From Monoglobus sp964442605 (lineage in GTDB: Bacteria; Bacillota; Clostridia; Monoglobales; Monoglobaceae): DNA of 36,083 nt. Positions 24,409 through 32,300 of the stretch are shown here, in pieces (position 1 is the stretch's first letter; each line of letters opens with the position of its first letter). A model generated the notes under the pieces. That model did no database searches and was not told the DNA's origin. It was given only the letters and a program-made list of their open reading frames with translations. The position numbers were made by a program, and so were the translations under genes. Where the stretch lies: the NCBI GenBank assembly GCA_964442605.1, contig CAYTZR010000021.1, positions 1 through 36,083 of the forward strand, given 5' to 3'.

Positions 24409-25069
24409 ACCTGTTTAATTCTTCAATCAGTTCAATAACATCCGTTAGGCTGTCACGTTTGTAGTCCGCCGCTTCAATCATATTGTCCTTTAAAATTATA
24501 TCGGGTATAAGAACCGAAACGGCGCCTGATGCTCGCGCCGCGAGTATTCCGTTTTCGGAGTCCTCGACTATAAGACAGTCAAACGGTGTAAGCCCGAGTC
24601 TGCCCGCCGCCAGAACATAAACGTCCGGAAACGGTTTTCCGTTTTTGACCATATCCCCGCTGATAACCGCGTCAAAATATTCGTATATTCCGCCGGCTTT
24701 AAGATTATATTCCGCCCTCGACAAGGTAGTGGAAGTGGCGAGCGCGCACTTAAGTCCTGCTTTTTTTACATAGCTTAATATTTCGTGTACGCCGGGTTTA
24801 AACGAGACCCCTTCACATTCGATTATATCCGCCATTATTTTCAGCTTGTATGCCCTGAATGCGTCATAGTCAAGCTCCTGTCCGAACCTGTCATAAAATT
24901 TTCTCGCGATTTCCTGTGTGGGCAAGCCGATACAGCTCATCATAAACTCTTTGTCGATGCTCAGTCCGAACTTACGCGCCGCCGCACCCCAAGAAAACAG
25001 AGACGCGGTTTCCGTATCGTAGAGCGTACCGTCCATATCGAATAATACGGCTTCAATTTTTTTGCGCAT
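24407..25069 (-). CDS. HAD-superfamily phosphatase / phosphomutase (beta-phosphoglucomutase-like)
   Basis: 220 residues; the ATG at 25069 follows AAGGACGGG. The HAD motif I is FDMDGTLYDTE (nucleophile Asp11, acid/base Asp13), motif II is ATSTT, and motifs III/IV are KPFPDVYVLAAGRLG and CLIVEDSENGILAARASG. The alpha-helical cap after motif I matches subclass I enzymes such as beta-phosphoglucomutase and 2-deoxyglucose-6-phosphatase; the substrate cannot be fixed from sequence. Single gene, convergent with small RNA A, whose terminator probably works both ways. Confidence 0.88.
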   Translation of the reverse strand: MRKKIEAVLFDMDGTLYDTETASLFSWGAAARKFGLSIDKEFMMSCIGLPTQEIARKFYDRFGQELDYDAFRAYKLKIMADIIECEGVSFKPGVHEILSYVKKAGLKCALATSTTLSRAEYNLKAGGIYEYFDAVISGDMVKNGKPFPDVYVLAAGRLGLTPFDCLIVEDSENGILAARASGAVSVLIPDIILKDNMIEAADYKRDSLTDVIELIEELNR

Positions 25070-25092
25070 AAAATCCCGTCCTTTTAGCCCTT

Positions 25093-25150
25093 AATATTAT
25101 ACAGAAATATTATACGAGAATATTATACAATGAATAACCCGATTTGGCAA
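25093..25150 (-). promoter_or_regulatory. HAD promoter with triplicated -10 element
   Basis: On the minus strand, TTGCCA (25150-25145), 17 bp, TATAAT (25127-25122). The decamer GTATAATATT then recurs twice more at 13-bp steps (plus-strand copies at 25093-25102, 25106-25115, 25119-25128), giving three -10-like boxes in a row. Confidence 0.65.
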
Positions 25151-25193
25151 TAAAATTTTTTCGGATTGGGCGGCGCGGTTCATATATAAAATA

Positions 25194-25222
25194 TTGACAT
25201 AATTCAAAAAGTGATATATAAT
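25194..25222 (+). promoter_or_regulatory. Promoter of ilvD
   Basis: TTGACA (25194-25199), exactly 17 bp, TATAAT (25217-25222), a full-consensus promoter with a leader of about 58 bases. No T-box or leader peptide for branched-chain control is visible in it. Confidence 0.85.
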
Positions 25223-25223
25223 T

Positions 25224-25257
25224 TGATAGAAATATTTTATTGACAGAAATATTTTAT
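25224..25257 (+). repeat. 17-bp tandem duplication in the ilvD leader
   Basis: TGATAGAAATATTTTAT (25224-25240) followed directly by TGACAGAAATATTTTAT (25241-25257), one mismatch, at the predicted transcription start. Confidence 0.8.
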
Positions 25258-25285
25258 GCTTTTAATAATCAGGAAGGTGATAGAT

Positions 25286-26947
25286 ATGAGAAGTGACAGA
25301 ATAACCAAAGGAGTAAGCGCGGCGCCGCAGCGTTCTCTGCTTTACGCGCTGGGACTTACGGAGGAGGAAATCGGCAAGCCGCTTATCGGCATCGTAAGCT
25401 CAAAGAACGATATAGTTCCCGGACATATGAATATCGACAAGGTTGTTGACGCCGTGAAGCAGGGCGTTGCTCTGGCGGGCGGTGTTCCGATTGTTTTCCC
25501 GGCAATCGCTGTGTGCGACGGTATAGCTATGGGACATGACGGAATGAAGTATTCGCTCGTAACGCGTGAGCTCATTGCCGACTCGACAGAAGCAATGGCG
25601 ATGGCACACCCGTTTGACGGATTGGTAATGGTCCCCAACTGCGATAAGAACGTTCCCGGTCTGCTTATGGCTGCCGCGAGACTTAACATTCCGTCGATAT
25701 TCGTAAGCGGAGGTCCTATGCTGGCAGGCTCTGACTGGAACGGCAACGAAGCGAGCTATTCAACAATGATTGAGGCGGTAAGCCGTGTGAATGTCGGAGA
25801 GATTAACGAACAGGAGCTGAAAACCTGCGAAGAAAACTGCTGTCCTACCTGCGGCTCGTGCTCGGGTATGTTCACGGCAAACAGCATGAACTGTCTGACG
25901 GAAGCGCTCGGTATGGGCTTAAAGGGCAACGGTTCCATTCCTGCGGTGTTCTCCGAAAGGCTGCGTCTCGGCAAAAAAGCGGGAATGCAGATATTAGAGC
26001 TTGTCAAAAACGACGTTAAGCCCCGTGACATAATGACAAAGGAGGCGTTTATAAACGCTCTGACAGTTGACATGGCTTTGGGCTGCAGCACCAACAGCGC
26101 CTTGCATCTGCCTGCTATAGCTCATGAGTGCGATATTGATCTGCCCTTTGATACAATAAACGTTGTTTCGGAAAAAACGCCTAATTTATGCCACTTGGCT
26201 CCGGCAGGCAATCATTTCATGCTTGACCTTAACAAAGCCGGCGGAGTGTACGCGGTAATGCATGAGCTTGACAAGCTGGGACTTATCGACAAGTCACCAA
26301 AAACCGTTACCGGAAAGACTGTCGGGGAGAATATAGAGGGCTGCGAGATTACAAATACCGAGGTTATCAGAACTAAGGATAATCCGTACAGCGAGACGGG
26401 AGGCTTGGCGGTTCTCAAGGGCAATATCGCGGTTGACGGCTGCGTTGTTAAGCGCTCGGCTGTTGACGAGAAAATGATGAAGCATTCGGGGAAAGCGCGC
26501 GTGTTTGACTGCGAGGAGGATGCGGTTGACGCGATTTACAGCGGCAAAATAAACGCCGGTGATGTGATAGTCATTCGTTACGAGGGACCGAAGGGCGGAC
26601 CCGGTATGAGAGAAATGCTGTATCCTACCGCGGCAATTGTGGGCAGCGGTTTGGGCAACAGCGTCGCGCTTATCACCGACGGAAGATTTTCGGGTGCGAC
26701 TCGGGGCGCGGCAATCGGTCACGTTTCGCCGGAGGCAGCTGAGGGCGGAGTAATCGGCTTGGTGCGCGAGGGCGACACCATCAGTATAGATATTCCGAGC
26801 TATTCAATAAAGCTTGAGGTATCCGATGAGGAGCTAAACGAAAGACGCAAGACCTTTACGCCCAACGAGCCGAAAATCAAAACCGGGTATCTTGCGAGAT
26901 ACGCGAAGAGTGTGACCTCAGGCGCAACGGGTGCGATACTTAAATAG
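25286..26947 (+). CDS. ilvD: Dihydroxy-acid dehydratase
   Basis: 553 residues, normal length. The ATG at 25286 is chosen because AGGAAGGTGA precedes it; the longer frame lacks a site. It removes water from 2,3-dihydroxy-isovalerate and its methylvalerate analogue in valine and isoleucine synthesis. Iron-sulfur cluster Cys residues are visible at about 77 (AVCDGIAMGHDG), 119 (VPNCDKNVPG) and 192 (CCPTCGSCSGMFTANSMNC). The C-terminal half has TDGRFSGATRGAAIGHVSPEA. It stands alone without ilvBN, ilvC or leu genes. Confidence 0.95.
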   Translation: MRSDRITKGVSAAPQRSLLYALGLTEEEIGKPLIGIVSSKNDIVPGHMNIDKVVDAVKQGVALAGGVPIVFPAIAVCDGIAMGHDGMKYSLVTRELIADSTEAMAMAHPFDGLVMVPNCDKNVPGLLMAAARLNIPSIFVSGGPMLAGSDWNGNEASYSTMIEAVSRVNVGEINEQELKTCEENCCPTCGSCSGMFTANSMNCLTEALGMGLKGNGSIPAVFSERLRLGKKAGMQILELVKNDVKPRDIMTKEAFINALTVDMALGCSTNSALHLPAIAHECDIDLPFDTINVVSEKTPNLCHLAPAGNHFMLDLNKAGGVYAVMHELDKLGLIDKSPKTVTGKTVGENIEGCEITNTEVIRTKDNPYSETGGLAVLKGNIAVDGCVVKRSAVDEKMMKHSGKARVFDCEEDAVDAIYSGKINAGDVIVIRYEGPKGGPGMREMLYPTAAIVGSGLGNSVALITDGRFSGATRGAAIGHVSPEAAEGGVIGLVREGDTISIDIPSYSIKLEVSDEELNERRKTFTPNEPKIKTGYLARYAKSVTSGATGAILK

Positions 26948-26988
26948 TTAAATTGTTAACAAATTGTTCAACACTTTTTCACACAATA

Positions 26989-27019
26989 TTCACCCATGTT
27001 ATTTTAAATGTGGTATAAT
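26989..27019 (+). promoter_or_regulatory. Promoter of small RNA B
   Basis: TTCACC (26989-26994), 19 bp, TATAAT (27014-27019). ATTCACCCA and much of the spacer match the small RNA A promoter. Confidence 0.65.
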
Positions 27020-27025
27020 GCTAAC

Positions 27026-27111
27026 CGTAACAAGAGATTGTTACAGAGTTATAACATAACTCCCTCCCTTTTAATTTTTTGGACCGCTTCCCCCAAAGCG
27101 GTCTTTTTTTT
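27026..27111 (+). ncRNA. Small RNA B, anti-Shine-Dalgarno (csRNA-like) type
   Basis: About 86 nt in the 436-base ilvD-galU gap. 5' hairpin GTAACAA-GAGA-TTGTTAC (27027-27044); single-stranded AACATAACTCCCTCCC (CTCCCTCCC at 27060-27068) and TTTTAATTTT; terminator GACCGCTT-CCCCCA-AAGCGGTC (27082-27103) followed by eight T. Compared with A, the terminator stem gains a C-G pair while the loop CCCCCA is unchanged. No open reading frame. It starts about 80 bases after the ilvD stop and has its own -10, so it is not merely an ilvD terminator. Confidence 0.78.
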
Positions 27112-27161
27112 GGCGTTTACGGATTTTGTTTACAAACTGTTTAATTGTTTGTAATAAAATC

Positions 27162-27192
27162 TTAACCACAAATTTTGACAATATGTTATAAT
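27162..27192 (+). promoter_or_regulatory. Promoter of small RNA C
   Basis: TATAAT (27187-27192) with TTAACC (27162-27167) at 19 bp, in the position of TTCACC in A and B. A perfect TTGACA at 27175-27180 is only 6 bp from this -10 and cannot pair with it. Confidence 0.55.
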
Positions 27193-27198
27193 AAAAAG

Positions 27199-27287
27199 CG
27201 CAGTAAGGAGTTGCTGCAATCATAAACATAACTCCCTCTCTTTTTATTTTTTTGAGCCATCCCGTTCGGGGGGTGGTTCTTTTTTTT
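27199..27287 (+). ncRNA. Small RNA C, anti-Shine-Dalgarno (csRNA-like) type
   Basis: About 89 nt, directly downstream of B. Hairpin GCAGTAA-GGAG-TTGCTGC (27200-27217) keeps seven pairs although several bases differ from A and B. Then AAACATAACTCCCTCTC (C-rich core 27232-27240), and a longer terminator stem starting GAGCCATCCCG (27254-27264) paired with GGGTGGTTC, followed by eight T. It is the most divergent of the three, and its terminator loop lacks the CCCCC of A and B. Confidence 0.75.
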
Positions 27288-27299
27288 AAAATAAATCAC

Positions 27300-27328
27300 T
27301 TGATTTGTGAAAATAAGTATGATATAAT
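27300..27328 (+). promoter_or_regulatory. Promoter of galU
   Basis: TTGATT (27300-27305), exactly 17 bp, TATAAT (27323-27328), just after the terminator of small RNA C. A duplicated TAATGCATA follows at 27326-27343. Confidence 0.8.
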
Positions 27329-27383
27329 GCATAGTAATGCATACAAGTTATCGAAATATCTTGTTCGGTTAGGAGAATTTGCA

Positions 27384-28271
27384 ATGAACAAAGCGGGAAA
27401 TATTAAAAAGGTCAGAAAGGCGGTAATACCGGCAGCGGGCTGGGGTACGAGATTTTTGCCTGCCACAAAGTCGGTGCCGAAGGAGATGCTGCCGATTGTG
27501 GATACCCCCACAATCCAGTACATAGTTGAGGAGGCTGTCGCTTCCGGCATAGAACAGATTTGCCTGATAACAAGCCACACGAAAAAGGCGATTGAGGATC
27601 ACTTTGACAGAACGTTCGAGCTTGAGGCTCTGCTCGAAAAGGGCGGAAAGACCGAATTTTTAAAGCAAATACGCGATATTTCCGATATGGTTGAGGTTAT
27701 ATCCGTTCGCCAAAAGGAGGCGAAAGGGCTGGGTCACGCCGTGCTCTGCGCGAAGTCGTTTGTCGGGGATGAACCCTTTGCCGTTCTGCTGGGCGATGAT
27801 GTTGTGTATAATCAAGCAATGCCGTGTCTGAAGCAGCTTATAGACGTGTATAATGAAAGGGGCGGCAGTGTTTTGGGAGTTCAGACTGTCGCGCACGAAA
27901 ATATTTGCAAATACGGCTGTGTTGACGGTGAAAGGCTCGGCGGCAGGCTGTATTCGGTAAGGGATATGATAGAAAAGCCCAAGCCTGAGGAAGCGCCCAC
28001 AGATGTGGGAGTCCTCGGACGCTACGTCATTACGCCCGAAATTTTCGAAAAGCTTGAGAACACCGCGCCCGGAGCGGGCGGCGAGATACAGCTTACGGAT
28101 GCTCTCAGGGCTCTCGCTAAGGAACAGGATATGTTTGCTTATGATTTTGAGGGTCGCCGCTATGACGTCGGCGATAAGCTGGGCTTTTTGGAGGCGACTG
28201 TGGAATACGCTCTGCGGCGTGACGACTTAAAAGACGATTTTAAGGCGTATCTAAAAGGTATTTTGGATTAG
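27384..28271 (+). CDS. galU: UTP--glucose-1-phosphate uridylyltransferase
   Basis: 295 residues. The ATG at 27384 follows TTAGGAG; the longer frame would start within small RNA C. Nucleotidyltransferase signature KAVIPAAGWGTRFLPATKSVPKE is at residues 12-34, followed by IVDTPTIQYIVEEAVASGIE. Later blocks are FAVLLGDDVVY, RYVITPEIFE and GGEIQLTDAL. It makes UDP-glucose for wall polysaccharide, glycolipid and sugar interconversion. The ABC-2 permease 72 bases downstream on the same strand suggests a shared role in surface polysaccharide. Confidence 0.95.
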   Translation: MNKAGNIKKVRKAVIPAAGWGTRFLPATKSVPKEMLPIVDTPTIQYIVEEAVASGIEQICLITSHTKKAIEDHFDRTFELEALLEKGGKTEFLKQIRDISDMVEVISVRQKEAKGLGHAVLCAKSFVGDEPFAVLLGDDVVYNQAMPCLKQLIDVYNERGGSVLGVQTVAHENICKYGCVDGERLGGRLYSVRDMIEKPKPEEAPTDVGVLGRYVITPEIFEKLENTAPGAGGEIQLTDALRALAKEQDMFAYDFEGRRYDVGDKLGFLEATVEYALRRDDLKDDFKAYLKGILD

Positions 28272-28343
28272 CGTTTTGGTATAATTAGCTTATTGGTGTA
28301 ATTAATTTAGGTGGATGAACCCGATACAAGGGATGGCGATTAT

Positions 28344-29096
28344 ATGACAAAGCTTGTTAATTTTTTTGAGCTTGCGAAAAATGACTTCAGATCAAGGTAC
28401 GCCGGCAACGTTTTCGGCGTGCTTTGGGCTTTTGTTTATCCATGTATAACCGTACTGCTGTACTTGCTTGTATTTCAGGTTATACTGAATTTGGGAGCGC
28501 CGGGCGGAACGCCATATATTTTATGGCTTATCGCCCCTTTGGTTCCGTATTTATTTATATGCGACTGTATTTCCGGTTCGTCTGCGGCGTTTGTCGATTA
28601 TTCCTATCTGGTGAAAAAGACTAAGTTCGAAATTCGTCTGCTGCCGGCGGTTCGCATAGCGTCAAACCTTTTTATCCATGTGTTTTTCATTTTGCTGTTT
28701 CTGGTGATAAAGGCCGTTACGCGCGGCTTATCTCTCGGAGATTTGCGGCTTGCTTACTTCGTCGCGGCGGAGCTGGCGTTTGTATCGGCGGCGGGCTGTC
28801 TTATGTCGATTTTGACGGTGTTTTTCAGGGATATAAAAAGCATAATCCCCGTGCTTGTTCAGATAGGCTACTGGCTGACTCCGATTTTTTGGGATATAAG
28901 CGGCATAACTCCCGTCTTAAAGATAATCAATCCCGTGATATATATAACGGAGGGCTTCCGCAATATTGCCATAGGAAGCGCCGCGTTCGGGGATATATGG
29001 TACACGGTTTACTTCTGGCTCGTCACGGCTGTGCTGGCTATGTTCTCCGTGTTCCTGCTCGCGAGAGTAAAGGGATGTTTATCGGATTATCTTTAA
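28344..29096 (+). CDS. ABC-2-type polysaccharide export permease
   Basis: 250 residues. The ATG at 28344 follows AAGGGATGG; a GTG at 28311 lies inside its own would-be ribosome site. Six hydrophobic segments with an amphipathic cytoplasmic start (LAKNDFRSRYAGNVFGVLWA, then VYPCITVLLYLLVFQ) match TagG/Wzm-type permeases, which export O-antigen or teichoic acid. The region IIPVLVQIGYWLTPIFWDIS and NPVIYITEGFRNIA is typical of the family. These permeases need an ATPase (TagH/Wzt), usually the next gene, but the next gene here is the SLH protein. It probably exports a wall polymer, perhaps the SLH ligand; that is inference. Confidence 0.85.
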   Translation: MTKLVNFFELAKNDFRSRYAGNVFGVLWAFVYPCITVLLYLLVFQVILNLGAPGGTPYILWLIAPLVPYLFICDCISGSSAAFVDYSYLVKKTKFEIRLLPAVRIASNLFIHVFFILLFLVIKAVTRGLSLGDLRLAYFVAAELAFVSAAGCLMSILTVFFRDIKSIIPVLVQIGYWLTPIFWDISGITPVLKIINPVIYITEGFRNIAIGSAAFGDIWYTVYFWLVTAVLAMFSVFLLARVKGCLSDYL

Positions 29097-29125
29097 AAAA
29101 TATATAATTTTTGTTTTCAAAAGTA

Positions 29126-29154
29126 TTGCATTTTAAAAAAAAGTGTGGTATTAT
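29126..29154 (+). promoter_or_regulatory. Promoter of the giant SLH gene
   Basis: TTGCAT (29126-29131), 17 bp, TATTAT (29149-29154). This gives an AT-rich untranslated leader of about 160 bases, long for this window; no stable fold was recognised in it. Confidence 0.6.
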
Positions 29155-29321
29155 AGTATAAGCCAAAATGCCGATATAGTATTTGTTTGTGCTTTACCAT
29201 ACATTATATTGTTTATTATTTATATAAATACACAATTTATTGTACACTTATTAATTCAGTAAAAAAATAATTAAAATAGGAATTTATATTCCAAAAATTT
29301 TTTTAAGGGGGGTTTCTCTAA

Positions 29322-32300
29322 ATGAAAACCTTAAGAAGGACCTTGGCTATCATTTTAGCCATCGCTATGGTTTTGACCACATTCGGAGCAACGGTTGTAT
29401 CAGCCGCTTCGTACAGTGACACAGAGGGTCACTGGGCTGAAGAATGCATCGATTTTTGGACTGACTATGGCGTTATTCAGGGCGACGGCGGTTATTTCAG
29501 ACCGGACGACGCTATTACCCGTGCCGAGGTGGCGCAGGTAACGGACAATGTTATCAGCTATGTTACAGTCGCTGATAATTCGTTTACAGACGTAAACACA
29601 AGCGAATGGTACGCGGACGCAGTATTAAAGCTCGTCGCGGCAGGCGCTCTCACAGGTAACGGAGACGGAACAATGACTCCGAACAACTACATGACCCGTG
29701 AGGAAGCTATGACCATGCTCGCTCGTGCATACGGTCTCACAGCAAGCAGCACAAACGTTTCTCAGTATTCGGACTATGCTGATATTTCCGATTATGCGAT
29801 CGGATATGTGGGAATTCTTACCGCAAACGGCTATGTAAACGGTTATGAGGACGGAACTGTTCGTCCTAAGGACTGCATTTCAAGAGCTGAATTCGTTAAA
29901 ATTCTCAGAAACATGATAAAGCTGTACATAACAGAGCCGGGTGAATACGGTTCACAGTATGTTGACGGTATTGTTATGGTTAAGGCCGGCGGCGTTACCA
30001 TTAACGGCGTAATCGCTAACGGCGTTGTTGTATCGCCTTCCGTTACGGGAAGTGTTACAATCACCGGTTCGCAGATTTCCGGCAACGTACTTAACCTTTC
30101 AGACACAGCAACGGTTACCTCAAATTCAGGTAACGTTATAAACGGCAACACAAGCTCGTCCACAACTGACTCGCTCATCTGGGGTACCACAGGCAGCAGC
30201 GGCAGCAGCGGCGGATCTAACCACGGTACAAAGGTAACTGCGGCTCCTGCGGCAACAGCTAAGCCGACGGCTACTCCTACAACAGAGCCGGGCGCTACAA
30301 CAGAGCCGGGAACAACAACCGAACCGGGAACAACGACTGAGCCGGGAACAACAGACGCTCCCGATGTTACGACCGCTCCCGAGACGGCTACACCTAATCC
30401 GGACACAACCTACACGGTAAGCATCGGTGAGGTTACCGGAAACGGCGAGGTTAAGCTCGTTCAGTATGTTGACACGAGCGCGACGGAAGCTCCCGTTGTA
30501 ACGGATGCTCCCGCTGTAACGGATGCTCCTTCAACGACAGAAGCTCCCGGAGCAGACGCGGTATCATACGCGGTTGAGGAAAAGACATACGCTTTGGCGA
30601 CTGTACTCGAGGATAACAGCAGCTGGACGCTCGGTTATGTATTGTCTGCCGGAACAAATGTTACCTCTGAGGCTTCCACGTATGGCAGCTACACGCACAA
30701 CGCGGCTTTCAGAGCGAAGATGGCTGACGTATACACCGACAGCCTCGCGAGCGCGACGGTAAGCGGCGGCTTAGCGGATATCCAGGCGGCATTTAAGAAT
30801 TCAACCAACTCACCCGGACTCATTTTGGTATTTGACGCAAAGACCTCCGGATCGCTTAAGGTTGACTTCTACAACGGACACGCTGATGCGAAGACCTGCG
30901 GCTTATATAACCTGACAACAGGTACAGACGCGCAGGGCGATGCTATAACCGGCAAAACAAACGGCAGCGCTACGTTTGATGTAGCGGCGGGCAACACATA
31001 CGCTGTATATCAGAACGCGAGCGGCGCTTCCAGAATTTACGGTATCACACTTACTCCCGGCGCGGCAGCGGCGGCTGAGGAAGAGGTTCTTGTTGACACA
31101 CTCACGGCTAAGGCCGGCGACACAATAACGGTTAAGGCTACAACAGAAGCTGAAAAGACTGTTATAGAGACAGTTCCGGCAGCTACGGTTACAGATGCAG
31201 GCAACGGATATTACACATTCACAATGCCCGCTGCGGATACGGTTGTAAACGCAACCTTCGGCGATGACATACATGTCGGCGGAGACTATGTAGCGACAGT
31301 AACGGTAACAGACGGTACAGCGAAGCTCGTTGACGCAAACGGAAACGAATATCCGAAGGTAACGGAAGCTCCGGTTGTTACGGAAGCTCCGACGGAAGCT
31401 CCTACAGAAGCTCCGACAGAAGCGCCTGTAGTTACGGAAGCTCCGACGGCTACACCTGAGGCTGTAGTTACGGAAGCTCCGACAGAAGCGCCTATTGTAA
31501 CGGATGCACCCGATGTAACGGCGGATCCGTCGGTACAGTCGGTAATATGGGATCCCGCTTCCAACACAATAACGGCTAACATAGGAGTATCTGACCCCGA
31601 AGCGGTTACGCTCGGCGCTCTTACGGTAGATCCTCTGCAGGCTAATATCTCAGACGAAACAAAGGTTTGGTCTACCAGCTCCACAAGCGGAGTAACGGGT
31701 ATCACATCATCCGAAAATCCGAAGCCCTCATCGGGCGAAGGTTCGGTATCTGTTGATGAAGCGCCCGCATACGGCACGGTTCTTAAGGTAACCGTAACGT
31801 CAAAGGGAACAGTATCCGGCAGTATGTCAATCGGAGCTGCTAAGTCCGGTTATGTATTGTCATTCCCGGCGGGAACAACAACAGGCGGAACAGAGGTTTG
31901 GTCGTATGAGGCTACAGAAAAGGGAGGATTTTCTTATGAGTTCACGGCAGAGCCGGGAACAGACTATTATATCTATGTAGGCGGTTCAAAGGCTACATTC
32001 GGAGCAATCACATATATACCCGAGGGCGGCAGCGCACCGGTTGTAACAGCTACACCTGAGCCTCCGGTAGTAACAAAGGCTCCGACGTCGGACGACACGG
32101 TATTCTATGCGATAGACGCTAACACAAATGTAGCGGAGGATGAATACTTCCTTGATACCGATTTAATCAAGATATGCACGGTATACGGCGGCGTATTGGT
32201 ATCCGCCGACAATGATAATGCCGATGGAGATTGGTCATATAACGGCGGAGATACTGTTACGGTAGCGGGTCATGACTTTACGCATATGTTCGGCATCAGA

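Noticed and set aside
27175..27192. Consensus promoter TTGACA ... TATAAT for small RNA C
   Set aside because: The hexamers are only 6 bp apart, too close to be used together; the TTAACC box at 19 bp matches the sister promoters better.
28311..28343. GTG start 11 codons upstream for the ABC-2 permease
   Set aside because: The GTG overlaps the only nearby purine-rich stretch, while the ATG at 28344 has AAGGGATGG at proper spacing.
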